Shown: positions 1 to 5,864 of the stretch, in pieces
Position numbering within the stretch: position 1 is the first letter of the stretch
How the letters are laid out: each line of letters begins with the position of its first letter
Assembly (NCBI GenBank): GCA_031267335.1
Contig: JAIRZH010000118.1
Location: forward strand, 1 to 8,237
Length of the DNA stretch: 8,237 bases
Source: Oscillospiraceae bacterium
Lineage (GTDB): Bacteria; Bacillota; Clostridia; Oscillospirales; Acutalibacteraceae
Direction: 5' to 3'
Position numbers and translations under genes: made by a program
Notes under the pieces: model-generated
What the model was told of the DNA's origin: nothing
The model's input: the letters and a program-made list of their open reading frames with translations, nothing else
The model's database searches: none

Positions 1-323
1 AAAACCTGCCAAATATCTCTAAAGTAGCACATATTTAATTAAAAATTTTAAAATTTTGTGTTGCTCGTAAGCCGAATATTTTAATATTTGCATTCCTTAC
101 GCTTTAAATTTTTAATTTCCATGTGCCAGGTTTAATTCCTCCGTCTTCAGACAGATAGCTTTAGCTCGTTTTCGTTCTTTTTGATTTTTACTTTATCTAA
201 ATTTGTTTATTTCCTTACGTACTTTAGCTGCCTTTAGGCGATAACAAATCTTTTGTCTTCAGACGAAAGAGGTAAAATTTTAGTTAAATATGTGCTGCTA
301 AAGAGATATTAGACAGGCTCTAA
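1..323. mobile_element. Inverted-repeat (MITE-like) element, copy A, left end cut by window edge
   Basis: The first ~50 bases and the reverse complement of about 275–323 match closely (shared stretches such as ATATCTCT, AGCACATATTTAA and AAATTTTA), so the element is a long inverted repeat around a ~200-bp centre. Its right end, CAGGCTCTAA (314–323), is the same end found on the elements at 3038–3133 and 5773–5864. Its left end seems to lack about two bases that lie outside the window. The centre carries GTCTTCAGAC twice (143–152 and 255–264) and TTCCTTACG twice (93–101 and 211–219), and has no credible open frame. It is therefore non-autonomous as seen. No protein gene is seen in 1–319. Confidence 0.6.
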
Positions 324-555
324 GAGCCTATCTCTAAAAACTCAGCAATGAACTTAATAATTTTTCGCTTCGCAAGCTTTTCTTTATATGTTTGCACAAG
401 CATCATGCAAAGCAGGCCAAGAATAAGAAAAACATTTTCGTTAACATATTCTCTTGCTTAATAAATGATTCTAATTTGATTCGATTGTTAAATTCTTTTA
501 ATATTCCGTGAAATTTTCGTGCTTCAATATCTATATTATCTTTTTTTACTTAAAT
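320..555 (-). pseudogene. Frameshifted C-terminal remnant of an unidentified protein, possibly a transposase
   Basis: On the minus strand one frame reads about 34 residues ending near residues KQENMLTK (about 549 down to 449). Another frame takes over at about 446 and reads NVFLILGLLCMMLVQTYKEK, then a basic stretch and FIAEFLEIGS, ending in TAG at 322–320. The two frames read as one protein broken by a frameshift, and no start codon or complete gene is present. The stop codon lies exactly in the sequence TAAGAGCCTATCT, which resembles the termini of the short inverted-repeat element next to it (GAGCCTGTCT). That position makes a decayed transposase plausible, because transposase genes often end in the terminal repeat. 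The hydrophobic segment is not diagnostic, so a membrane protein remnant is equally possible. I do not recognise the family. Confidence 0.4.
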
Positions 556-561
556 TTACGT

Positions 562-569
562 GATATAAT
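562..569 (+). promoter_or_regulatory. Candidate extended -10 promoter upstream of ispH
   Basis: TGATATAAT (561–569) has a perfect TATAAT with a TG one base upstream, but no convincing -35 box at the right distance. Transcription from about 576 would give ispH a leader of about 150 nt. In such AT-rich DNA this match could be chance. Confidence 0.3.
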
Positions 570-726
570 GAATATTTAGGCTTTGCGCGAAAATAAACAT
601 TTCAAAAAAAAATATATTAAAAGCATAACACGAAAATTAGAGCGTACTTGAATAGCGCACAGGGATTTAAGTTCTGTAACAATAATAACCAAATTTTCTA
701 AGAATTAAAATTTGTAGAGATTTAAT

Positions 727-1569
727 TTGATTTTAAAAATTTCTAAATATGCAGGTTTTTGTTTCGGCGTTCTTCGCGCTGTAGAAGCTGTTTTTGAATG
801 CTCTGATAAAAAAATTAAAATTTTTGGCGAAATTGCGCATAATGAAATTTTAATCAACAAATTAAAAAAAAATCAAAATATAACATTTATTAAAGATTTA
901 AAAGAAGTTTCTAGCAAAGATACGTTAATAATTAGAGCTCACGGTATATCTTTAAATTTAATTGATAAATTCAATTCACTCGGTATTAAAATTATCGATA
1001 TGACTTGCCCAAAAATAAAATTAGCATATCATATAGCCGTTGCTGCCAAAATTAATGGTAATCAATTAATTATTATTGGAGATTTAAATCATCCAGAAAT
1101 AATTGGAATTAAAAGCAGAAACGAAAATGCAATAATAATTTCTGATTTAGATGAAGCCGAAAAATTTGTTAAAAATTTAAAATTAAAAAATCAAAATTTT
1201 ATTGCAATAACTCAAACTACGTATGACAATGAAAGATATTTAGAAATTTGTAATTTTCTAAAAAAAAATCTAAAAAAAATTGATTGTAAAAATACAATTT
1301 GTCGTGATGCTATCAATAGGCAAAATGAAATTCGCGAGAATTCAAAAAAATCTGACTTGGTGATAATCATCGGAAGCAAAATAAGTTCAAATGCAAAAAA
1401 ACTTTTTGATATTTCTTCGAAATCATGTGAAACTGTTTTAGTTGATGACGAAAATGATTTTAATTTCGAAATGGTTAAATCGAAAAAATATATTTTTTTG
1501 TGCAGTGCAGCTTCGGCAATGAAAGAAACGGTTAATAATTTTATTACTATTTTAAAACAATATAGCTAA
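727..1569 (+). CDS. ispH: 4-hydroxy-3-methylbut-2-enyl diphosphate reductase (IspH)
   Basis: This is the last enzyme of the MEP isoprenoid pathway: a cytosolic iron-sulfur protein that reduces HMBPP to IPP and DMAPP. The three family cluster cysteines are visible: C12 in AGFCFGV, C94 in DMTCPK and C192 in NTICRDAINRQ. Substrate-site signatures are also present: H38 in GEIAHN, H72 in RAHG, H122/E124 in NHPE, TQTT at 162–165 and SSN at 220–222. At 280 residues it is a full-length stand-alone enzyme, without the S1-domain fusion found in some clostridia. The start is TTG at 727, because a stop (TAG, 715–717) lies just upstream in frame and the C12 motif must be kept. A weak GAGA-type ribosome site (715–720) sits 6 nt before it. 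Oddities: the usual CxAT..RQ reads CRDAINRQ, and the usual TAGAS-P motif near the C-terminus reads SAASAMK. Downstream it converges with a minus-strand RNA. Confidence 0.95.
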   Translation: MILKISKYAGFCFGVLRAVEAVFECSDKKIKIFGEIAHNEILINKLKKNQNITFIKDLKEVSSKDTLIIRAHGISLNLIDKFNSLGIKIIDMTCPKIKLAYHIAVAAKINGNQLIIIGDLNHPEIIGIKSRNENAIIISDLDEAEKFVKNLKLKNQNFIAITQTTYDNERYLEICNFLKKNLKKIDCKNTICRDAINRQNEIRENSKKSDLVIIIGSKISSNAKKLFDISSKSCETVLVDDENDFNFEMVKSKKYIFLCSAASAMKETVNNFITILKQYS

Positions 1570-1570
1570 T

Positions 1571-1602
1571 TAAAAATTTAAAAATAACTTAATGTCAAGT
1601 TA
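1571..1602 (-). terminator. Intrinsic terminator for the minus-strand RNA
   Basis: Read on the minus strand, TAACTT-GACATT-AAGTTA (1602–1585) is a perfect 6-bp stem with a 6-nt loop, followed at once by TTTTTAAATTTTT. The T-run lies on the minus-strand side only, so the hairpin fits the end of the transcript from 1836 rather than ispH, whose stop is just beyond it. The stem is AT-rich and short, so strength is uncertain. Confidence 0.45.
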
Positions 1603-1654
1603 ATATTAAAACTAATTTTATGCTTTGTTTCTTTAATTACTCTTATTATTTAAA

Positions 1655-1836
1655 GCGACATTTTTCTTTGGATTTACTGTGTAATAGCGTTGTTTTCTCG
1701 TTCGAGTGCGTGCGTATGACTGCATTGAAAGTTGAATTTTTCGCGATTTTAATTCTTTCTAGCCCTTTTCATCGATATCTAGTGTTTGTACGCATTTTAA
1801 AGTCGTTATTACCTCGAAACATAATTTTGTCGCCTT
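1655..1836 (-). ncRNA. Rod-shaped structured RNA, 6S RNA candidate
   Basis: No protein gene fits here, yet the GC content rises visibly above the flanks, as expected for structured RNA in an AT-rich genome. The minus strand can fold into one long rod. GCGACA (1833–1828) pairs with TGTCGC (1660–1655) and closes the structure. After a large asymmetric bubble, GTAATA (1812–1807) pairs with TATTAC (1686–1681), followed by a further C1805–G1688 and G1804–C1689. TGCGTA (1794–1789) pairs with TACGCA (1716–1711). An apical stem GAAAG-AATT (1759–1751) pairs with AATT (1738–1735) and CTTTC (1731–1727). A small hairpin, CTCGAACGAG (1706–1697), sits on the 3' side of the middle. A ~180-nt rod with a closing stem, internal bubble and a hairpin on the 3' strand is the layout of 6S RNA, which binds housekeeping RNA polymerase. 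The identity is inference; a structured RNA of another kind is possible. Confidence 0.5.
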
Positions 1837-1842
1837 GAGGTG

Positions 1843-1851
1843 ATTATAGCA
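1843..1851 (-). promoter_or_regulatory. Extended -10 promoter of the minus-strand RNA
   Basis: On the minus strand the sequence is TGCTATAAT: a perfect TATAAT with the TGn extension. Seven bases downstream is A1836, which places the transcript start right at the closing stem of the RNA candidate. No good -35 hexamer is seen, which an extended -10 can tolerate. Confidence 0.5.
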
Positions 1852-1903
1852 TTTTTAAATTATTGTATAATGTTTTGTGAAATTTCCGTGAAAAGAAATA
1901 ATG

Positions 1904-1932
1904 TTGACTTCATACACAATTAAAAATATGAT
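1904..1932 (+). promoter_or_regulatory. Sigma70-type promoter, divergent from the RNA promoter
   Basis: TTGACT (1904–1909), a 17-nt spacer and TATGAT (1927–1932) form a near-consensus promoter, with a second TATAAT (1932–1937) overlapping it. The predicted start is about 1939. It faces away from the minus-strand promoter at 1843–1851, and the two share about 50 bp between their -10 boxes. It drives either a short RNA ending at about 2016 or the leader of the gene at 2204. Confidence 0.55.
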
Positions 1933-1938
1933 ATAATT

Positions 1939-2203
1939 TAGTTAAGGTACAGAGTAACTGAAAATTGCTGCCAAAATTTTAATTTCGCGGACAAATTAAA
2001 ATTTTTGTTGTTTTTTACAAATGTTTTTTCGTGTACTCTAGTATATTTAAAAAATTCTTTAGTTTTTTAAGATTTTTTTGATAAAAAAGTACCAAAAATT
2101 ATTTAAGAATTTGTATTTCGGTTTAATTAAACAAATTTATAAATAAATAAAATAAATTAAAATTGCGGCGAACAAGATTTCGTACGTTAAAATAGGGAAA
2201 ATT
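1939..2203 (+). other. Leader or small-RNA region between the promoter and the GNAT gene
   Basis: This is a gene-less stretch. The predicted transcript begins with a hairpin, AGTTA-N10-TAACT (1940–1959), and then meets the terminator-like hairpin at 1972–2016. AGAGTA (1951–1956) can alternatively pair with TACTCT (2034–2039), so two exclusive folds can be drawn. The remainder is almost only A and T; a weak TTGATA-N16-TATTTA (2078–2105) could be a second promoter. AGGGA (2194–2198) is the ribosome site of the next gene. No tRNA, T-box or known riboswitch motif is recognisable. Confidence 0.35.
1972..2016 (+). terminator. Hairpin with T-run, terminator or attenuator
   Basis: CAAAATTTTAATTT (1972–1985) pairs with AAATTAAAATTTTTG (1993–2007), one T bulged, around the loop CGCGGAC. 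TTGTTTTTT follows (2008–2016). This has intrinsic-terminator form on the plus strand only. It lies ~77 nt after the predicted start of the 1904–1932 promoter and 188 nt before the next gene. Confidence 0.45.
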
Positions 2204-2995
2204 ATGTTTAAAAACTTTTTAAAAACAATAAAATCAATATTTTTATTGTTTATAACTTTTTTGCTGTTATCAGACTGTAGTGGCAGTTTAAAAAATAAGA
2301 ATTCAGTTTGCGTTGTTCCTGGAACTACTGCAAAAAATCAACGTTCTTTTTCTTCAAAAGATTTAAAAGAAAAAGAATTTAAAGAAATACTCACGAATAA
2401 AGAAGTACCCACGAAAAATACGAATAAAGAAGTATCCACGAATAATACGAATAAAAAAAATAATGTAATTAGTTTAGTGCCTGCGACAAAACAAAATAGT
2501 AATATTTGGATAAACCTAACAACAAAAAATGGGAAATACATGCAACCGTTTTTTCAAAATAAAAAAGCGTTAACTAAAGATCAAGCTACTTATCAGCTTT
2601 ATTATGAACTAAATGAAATGTGGATTACCGGTCGTAAGCCTCCGAATTTATTATTTTTTATAGTGGTTTTTAATGGTAATCGTGTTGGAATAATAAAATG
2701 TGTGGGTTTGACAGATAGCAAAACGGCATTAATTTCATATATAACTGCAAAAAAATACGCCAGACAAGGTATTGCAACAAATGCACTCAAAATGCTTATA
2801 AATTTGATAAAGCATTTAAATGAAATTGGAGTTTATAATTGTGAATATTGCGCACTTTGGATTTTTAATGATAATTTAGCTTCAATCCGTGTTGCCGAAA
2901 AAAATGGATTTGTTCCCAAAAAAGAAAATTCGAAAGAAAAAAAGAAAAAATACGTACTTGAAATAAAATCTTCGGAAAATAATGAAAAAAAATAG
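2204..2995 (+). CDS. GNAT-family N-acetyltransferase domain behind a lipoprotein-like N-terminus
   Basis: 263 residues. Residues 1–25 look like an export signal: basic N-end (K4, K7, K10), hydrophobic core 11–22 and the lipobox-like LLSDC with C25. The Asp just before the Cys is unusual, so lipid anchoring is uncertain and a simple membrane anchor is possible. Residues 26–100 form a low-complexity N/K/T linker with a nine-residue repeat (TNKEVPTKN, TNKEVSTNN). Residues ~101–255 look like a GNAT acetyltransferase of the RimJ/RimL type. The acetyl-CoA loop is ARQGIA (186–191) after the strand ISYITAKK, and the C-terminal signature N224..S227..AEKNGF (231–236) is clear. GNAT enzymes move an acetyl group from acetyl-CoA to an amine; the substrate here is unknown. 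An acetyltransferase outside the cytoplasm would lack acetyl-CoA, which makes the fusion odd. The start is set by AGGGA (2194–2198), 5 nt upstream. It stands alone between spacers. Confidence 0.75.
   Translation: MFKNFLKTIKSIFLLFITFLLLSDCSGSLKNKNSVCVVPGTTAKNQRSFSSKDLKEKEFKEILTNKEVPTKNTNKEVSTNNTNKKNNVISLVPATKQNSNIWINLTTKNGKYMQPFFQNKKALTKDQATYQLYYELNEMWITGRKPPNLLFFIVVFNGNRVGIIKCVGLTDSKTALISYITAKKYARQGIATNALKMLINLIKHLNEIGVYNCEYCALWIFNDNLASIRVAEKNGFVPKKENSKEKKKKYVLEIKSSENNEKK
2393..2458 (+). repeat. 27-bp in-frame tandem repeat, about 2.4 copies
   Basis: The unit starts ACGAATAAAGAAGTA and recurs at 2393–2419, 2420–2446 and partly from 2447. It encodes the nine-residue TNKEV-type linker repeat. 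A 27-bp unit keeps the frame, so copy number can change without breaking the protein. Confidence 0.85.
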
Positions 2996-3037
2996 ATCTA
3001 TTTCGATATTTATTTATTTGTTTAAAATTTGTCTTCG

Positions 3038-3133
3038 TTAGAACCTGCTTTTATTTCAATTCATTTGTAAACTTTTTTAAAACAAAATAGCTATAAAATC
3101 CATATTGCTTAAGAAATATCAAACAGGTTCTAA
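3038..3133. mobile_element. MITE-like inverted-repeat element, copy B (96 bp)
   Basis: The ends TTAGAACCTG (3038–3047) and CAGGTTCTAA (3124–3133) are a perfect 10-bp inverted repeat. Just inside the right end, the reverse complement reads TTTGATATTTCTTAAGCA, which matches the left arm of copy C. No open frame is present. A TA dinucleotide next to each GAACC terminus could be a 2-bp target duplication. It sits between the GNAT gene stop and the leuS promoter and may act as a transcriptional hairpin there. Confidence 0.65.
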
Positions 3134-3147
3134 GCAAAAACAAAAAC

Positions 3148-3176
3148 TTGAGAACTTTTGTCCTTTATGCTATTAA
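3148..3176 (+). promoter_or_regulatory. leuS promoter
   Basis: TTGAGA (3148–3153), an exact 17-nt spacer and TATTAA (3171–3176). The start would be near 3183, leaving a leader of about 37 nt. That is too short for a leucine T-box, and no T-box sequence is seen, so leuS shows no tRNA-sensing control here. Confidence 0.5.
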
Positions 3177-3204
3177 ATTAATCAGGGGGTTATTTTATAA
3201 AATT

Positions 3205-3210
3205 TAGGAG
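3205..3210 (+). promoter_or_regulatory. Ribosome binding site of leuS
   Basis: TAGGAG lies 9 nt before ATG 3220. It is the strongest Shine-Dalgarno site in the window and fixes the leuS start. Confidence 0.75.
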
Positions 3211-3219
3211 TTAAAAACT

Positions 3220-5622
3220 ATGTATGATTTTAAAAAAATAGAAAAAAAATGGCAGGATTTTTGGAAAGCGACTCAACCTTTTAAAGCTATTAATAATTCT
3301 AAAAAACCTAAATTTTATTCACTTATCGAATTTCCATATCCATCAAGCCAAGGTTTACACGTTGGGCATCCACGTAGTTATGTGGCTCTTGATATTATTT
3401 CCCGCAAACGAAGAATGCAAGATTATAATGTTCTTTTTCCAATAGGTTGGGATGCTTTTGGTTTGCCTACTGAAAATTATGCAATAAAAAATAATGTTCA
3501 TCCAAAAGAAATTACAGAAAAAAGTATAGCCAAATTTAAAAATCAACTACAATCTTTAGGGCTTTCTTTCGATTGGAGTCGTGAAATTAACACTACCGAT
3601 CCTAAATATTTTAAGTGGACTCAGTGGATTTTTTCTAGACTTTTTGAAAATGGTTTAGCGGCCAAAGAAGAAACTTTGATTAACTGGTGCACATCTTGTA
3701 AATGCGTGCTAGCTAATGAGGAAGTTATTTCCGGACAATGCGAACGTTGTAGTGGTGAAGTTATTCAAAAACAGAAGTCTCAATGGGTTTTAAAAATTAC
3801 AAAATATGCTCAAAGGTTAATCGATGATCTTGATTCGTTAGATTATCCTGAACGTGTCAAACAACAACAAAAAAACTGGATAGGAAAATCCGAAGGTGCA
3901 TTGATTAAATTTAAAATTAGTTCTGGGCAAGAACTAGAAATTTTTACCACTCGGCCAGAGACAATTTGTGGAATTTCTTATATGGTTATTGCCCCAGAAA
4001 ACAAAATTTTAGACGAAATTTCCCAACATATAACAAATCTTGAAAAAATCAATAAATATAAACAGGAAGCAGCGAAAAAAAATGATTTTCAACGTTCCCA
4101 GATGGTTAAAGAAAAAACCGGTGTTGAAATAAAAGGCGTTCTTGCTATAAATCCGTTTAACGGAAAAGAAATTCCGATTTTTACTGCCGATTATGTGCTC
4201 GCAAATTACGGAACTGGAGCAATTATGGCAGTTCCAGCTCATGACGAACGCGATTGGGAATTTGCCGTTAAATATAATTTGCCCAAACCTATGGTGATAT
4301 GCCCAGAAGATTCACAAAACATAGAGTTAACTAAAGCATTTACAGGTAACGGTAAGCTGATAAATTCAGGATTTTTAAATGGTTTAACTATCGAAGAAGC
4401 AAAGAAAAAAGTTATAGAATTTTTAATTTTAAACAAAGCCGGTAAATCCCAAGTAAATTTTAAATTAAGAGATTGGATTTTTGCGCGTCAGAGATACTGG
4501 GGTGAACCAATTCCGATTATAAATTGCAAAGAATGTGGTTTTGTTCTTGAAGAAAATTTACCATTATTATTACCTGAAGTTCAAAATTTCCAACCGCTTG
4601 AAAATGGCGAATCACCGATATCAAATTGTTCAAATTGGGTAAATACAAAGTGCCCGAAATGCGGCCGCGAAGCTCAACGCGAAACAGATACCATGCCGCA
4701 ATGGGCAGGATCTTCTTGGTATTTTTTAAGATATTTGGATCCTAATAACAACGATTCATTAGCGGACGAAGAAGCACTTAAATATTGGCTTCCTGTTGAT
4801 TGGTATAATGGCGGTATGGAGCATACAACATTACATTTGCTTTACAGCAGATTTTGGCACAAATTTTTATATGACATTCATGTTGTTCCTTGCTCGGAGC
4901 CTTATGCAAAACGCACATGCCACGGTATGATTCTTGGTGAATCAAATGAAAAAATGAGTAAATCTCGTGGAAACGTAGTAAATCCTGATGACATAATTCA
5001 AGAATTTGGTGCTGATGTTATGCGTGTTTACGAAATGTTCATAGGTGATTTTGAAAATGCCGCGTCTTGGAACACAAAAAGTATTTCAGGTTGTAAACGT
5101 TTTATTGAAAAATTTTTTAACTTAAATAATATACTCGCTAAACAAGAAAATATAAGAAATGAATTTTTAATTTTAATTAATAAAGCGATCAAAAAAGTAA
5201 GTGAAGATATCGAAAATCTTAAGTTCAATACTGCGATTGCGACTTTAATGGATTTATTGGGCCAAATAAAAGCTACTAATTTAATAACACGTGAAGAGCT
5301 TAAAATTTTTATAATTTTATTAAATCCTTTTGCGCCACATGTTACTGAAGAAATATGGCAAAAATCCGGTTTCAAAAAAACTGTTGCCGAACAATCTTGG
5401 CCTTATTATAACGAAGAATTAATAAATTCAGAAAAAAATGAAATAGTTGTACAGATTAATGGTAAAATTAAAACAAAAATAATGGCTGATCCTGACATTG
5501 ATAAGTCTGAATTAATTAACCTTGCTAAAAATAATAAATTAATTTTAAAAGAATTGAATAATAAAGAGATTATAAAAGAAATTTGTATACCAAAAAAAAT
5601 AATAAACTTTGTCGTAAAGTAA
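3220..5622 (+). CDS. leuS: Leucyl-tRNA synthetase
   Basis: A cytosolic class I aminoacyl-tRNA synthetase that charges tRNA-Leu with leucine and removes mischarged amino acids. At 800 residues it is full length for the bacterial family. In order: the HIGH-type motif HVGH (47–50); a first zinc-ribbon-like CxxC pair (C157/C160, C174/C177); the CP1 editing domain with TTRPE (243–247) and YGTGAIMAVPAHDERD including D342; a second CxxC pair (C436/C439, C478/C481); the active-site segment with TMPQWAGSSWYFLRY; KMSKS (578–582); an anticodon-binding helical domain; and the C-terminal domain starting IVVQINGKIKTKI and ending INFVVK. The editing motif has E where TTRPD is usual. No key motif is missing, so the enzyme should be active. 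It has its own promoter and ribosome site and appears monocistronic. No clear terminator follows; a wide inverted repeat, ATTTGATA (5628–5635) with TATCAAAT (5682–5689), is the nearest structure. Confidence 0.98.
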   Translation: MYDFKKIEKKWQDFWKATQPFKAINNSKKPKFYSLIEFPYPSSQGLHVGHPRSYVALDIISRKRRMQDYNVLFPIGWDAFGLPTENYAIKNNVHPKEITEKSIAKFKNQLQSLGLSFDWSREINTTDPKYFKWTQWIFSRLFENGLAAKEETLINWCTSCKCVLANEEVISGQCERCSGEVIQKQKSQWVLKITKYAQRLIDDLDSLDYPERVKQQQKNWIGKSEGALIKFKISSGQELEIFTTRPETICGISYMVIAPENKILDEISQHITNLEKINKYKQEAAKKNDFQRSQMVKEKTGVEIKGVLAINPFNGKEIPIFTADYVLANYGTGAIMAVPAHDERDWEFAVKYNLPKPMVICPEDSQNIELTKAFTGNGKLINSGFLNGLTIEEAKKKVIEFLILNKAGKSQVNFKLRDWIFARQRYWGEPIPIINCKECGFVLEENLPLLLPEVQNFQPLENGESPISNCSNWVNTKCPKCGREAQRETDTMPQWAGSSWYFLRYLDPNNNDSLADEEALKYWLPVDWYNGGMEHTTLHLLYSRFWHKFLYDIHVVPCSEPYAKRTCHGMILGESNEKMSKSRGNVVNPDDIIQEFGADVMRVYEMFIGDFENAASWNTKSISGCKRFIEKFFNLNNILAKQENIRNEFLILINKAIKKVSEDIENLKFNTAIATLMDLLGQIKATNLITREELKIFIILLNPFAPHVTEEIWQKSGFKKTVAEQSWPYYNEELINSEKNEIVVQINGKIKTKIMADPDIDKSELINLAKNNKLILKELNNKEIIKEICIPKKIINFVVK

Positions 5623-5772
5623 TAAAAATTTGATAGTAACATGTATTGAATTTAAAAATTTATTAATCGAATAAAAATAATTATCAAATATGTAAAAATA
5701 GAAATGAAAATTTGGCAATGTTGTAACTTAAAATCCTCGTGTGCATTTAGCAACATTCTCCGGTTATGGTTC

Positions 5773-5864
5773 TTAGAGCCTGTCTGATATTTCTAAAGCA
5801 GAATTAAGAATTTTAAAATTTTAACTAAGTATACGCTGTTTCAAAGATATTTAGCAGGCCCTAA
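5773..5864. mobile_element. MITE-like inverted-repeat element, copy C (92 bp)
   Basis: The ends are TTAGAGCCTG (5773–5782) and CAGGCCCTAA (5855–5864), with arms that go on pairing imperfectly inward (GATATTTCTAAAGCAG on the left; AATATCTTTGAAACAG as the reverse complement of the right). The centre has AAGAATTTTAAAATTTT, like the arms of copy A. No open frame is present. Its right terminus overlaps the end of the decayed gene on the minus strand and provides that gene's TAG stop. Upstream, 5623–5772 holds only AT-rich spacer and a loose hairpin, AATGTTG (5717–5723) with CAACATT (5751–5757). Confidence 0.65.

Noticed and set aside
1633..1725. 30-codon minus-strand frame starting MQSYARTRT
   Set aside because: Short, lies wholly inside the RNA candidate with its codons in the paired segments, and has no Shine-Dalgarno.
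1655..1836. tmRNA (the 5' region GGCGAC...GTTTCGAGG looks a little like a tmRNA head)
   Set aside because: The conserved GGTTCGAC is not intact, no tag ending ALAA is found, and there is no T-arm or CCA-type 3' end; at ~180 nt it is also too short.
1620..1838. 72-codon open frame on the plus strand
   Set aside because: It covers the structured RNA candidate, has no ribosome site, has no recognisable domain and lacks a good promoter in its direction.
3134..3219. Leucine T-box riboswitch upstream of leuS
   Set aside because: The leader after the predicted start is about 37 nt and no T-box core or antiterminator is present.
2338..5642. Several minus-strand frames of 60–115 codons under the GNAT gene and leuS
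   Set aside because: They lie opposite clear genes, are rich in Phe/Ile as expected from antisense A-rich codons, and show no domain or ribosome site.
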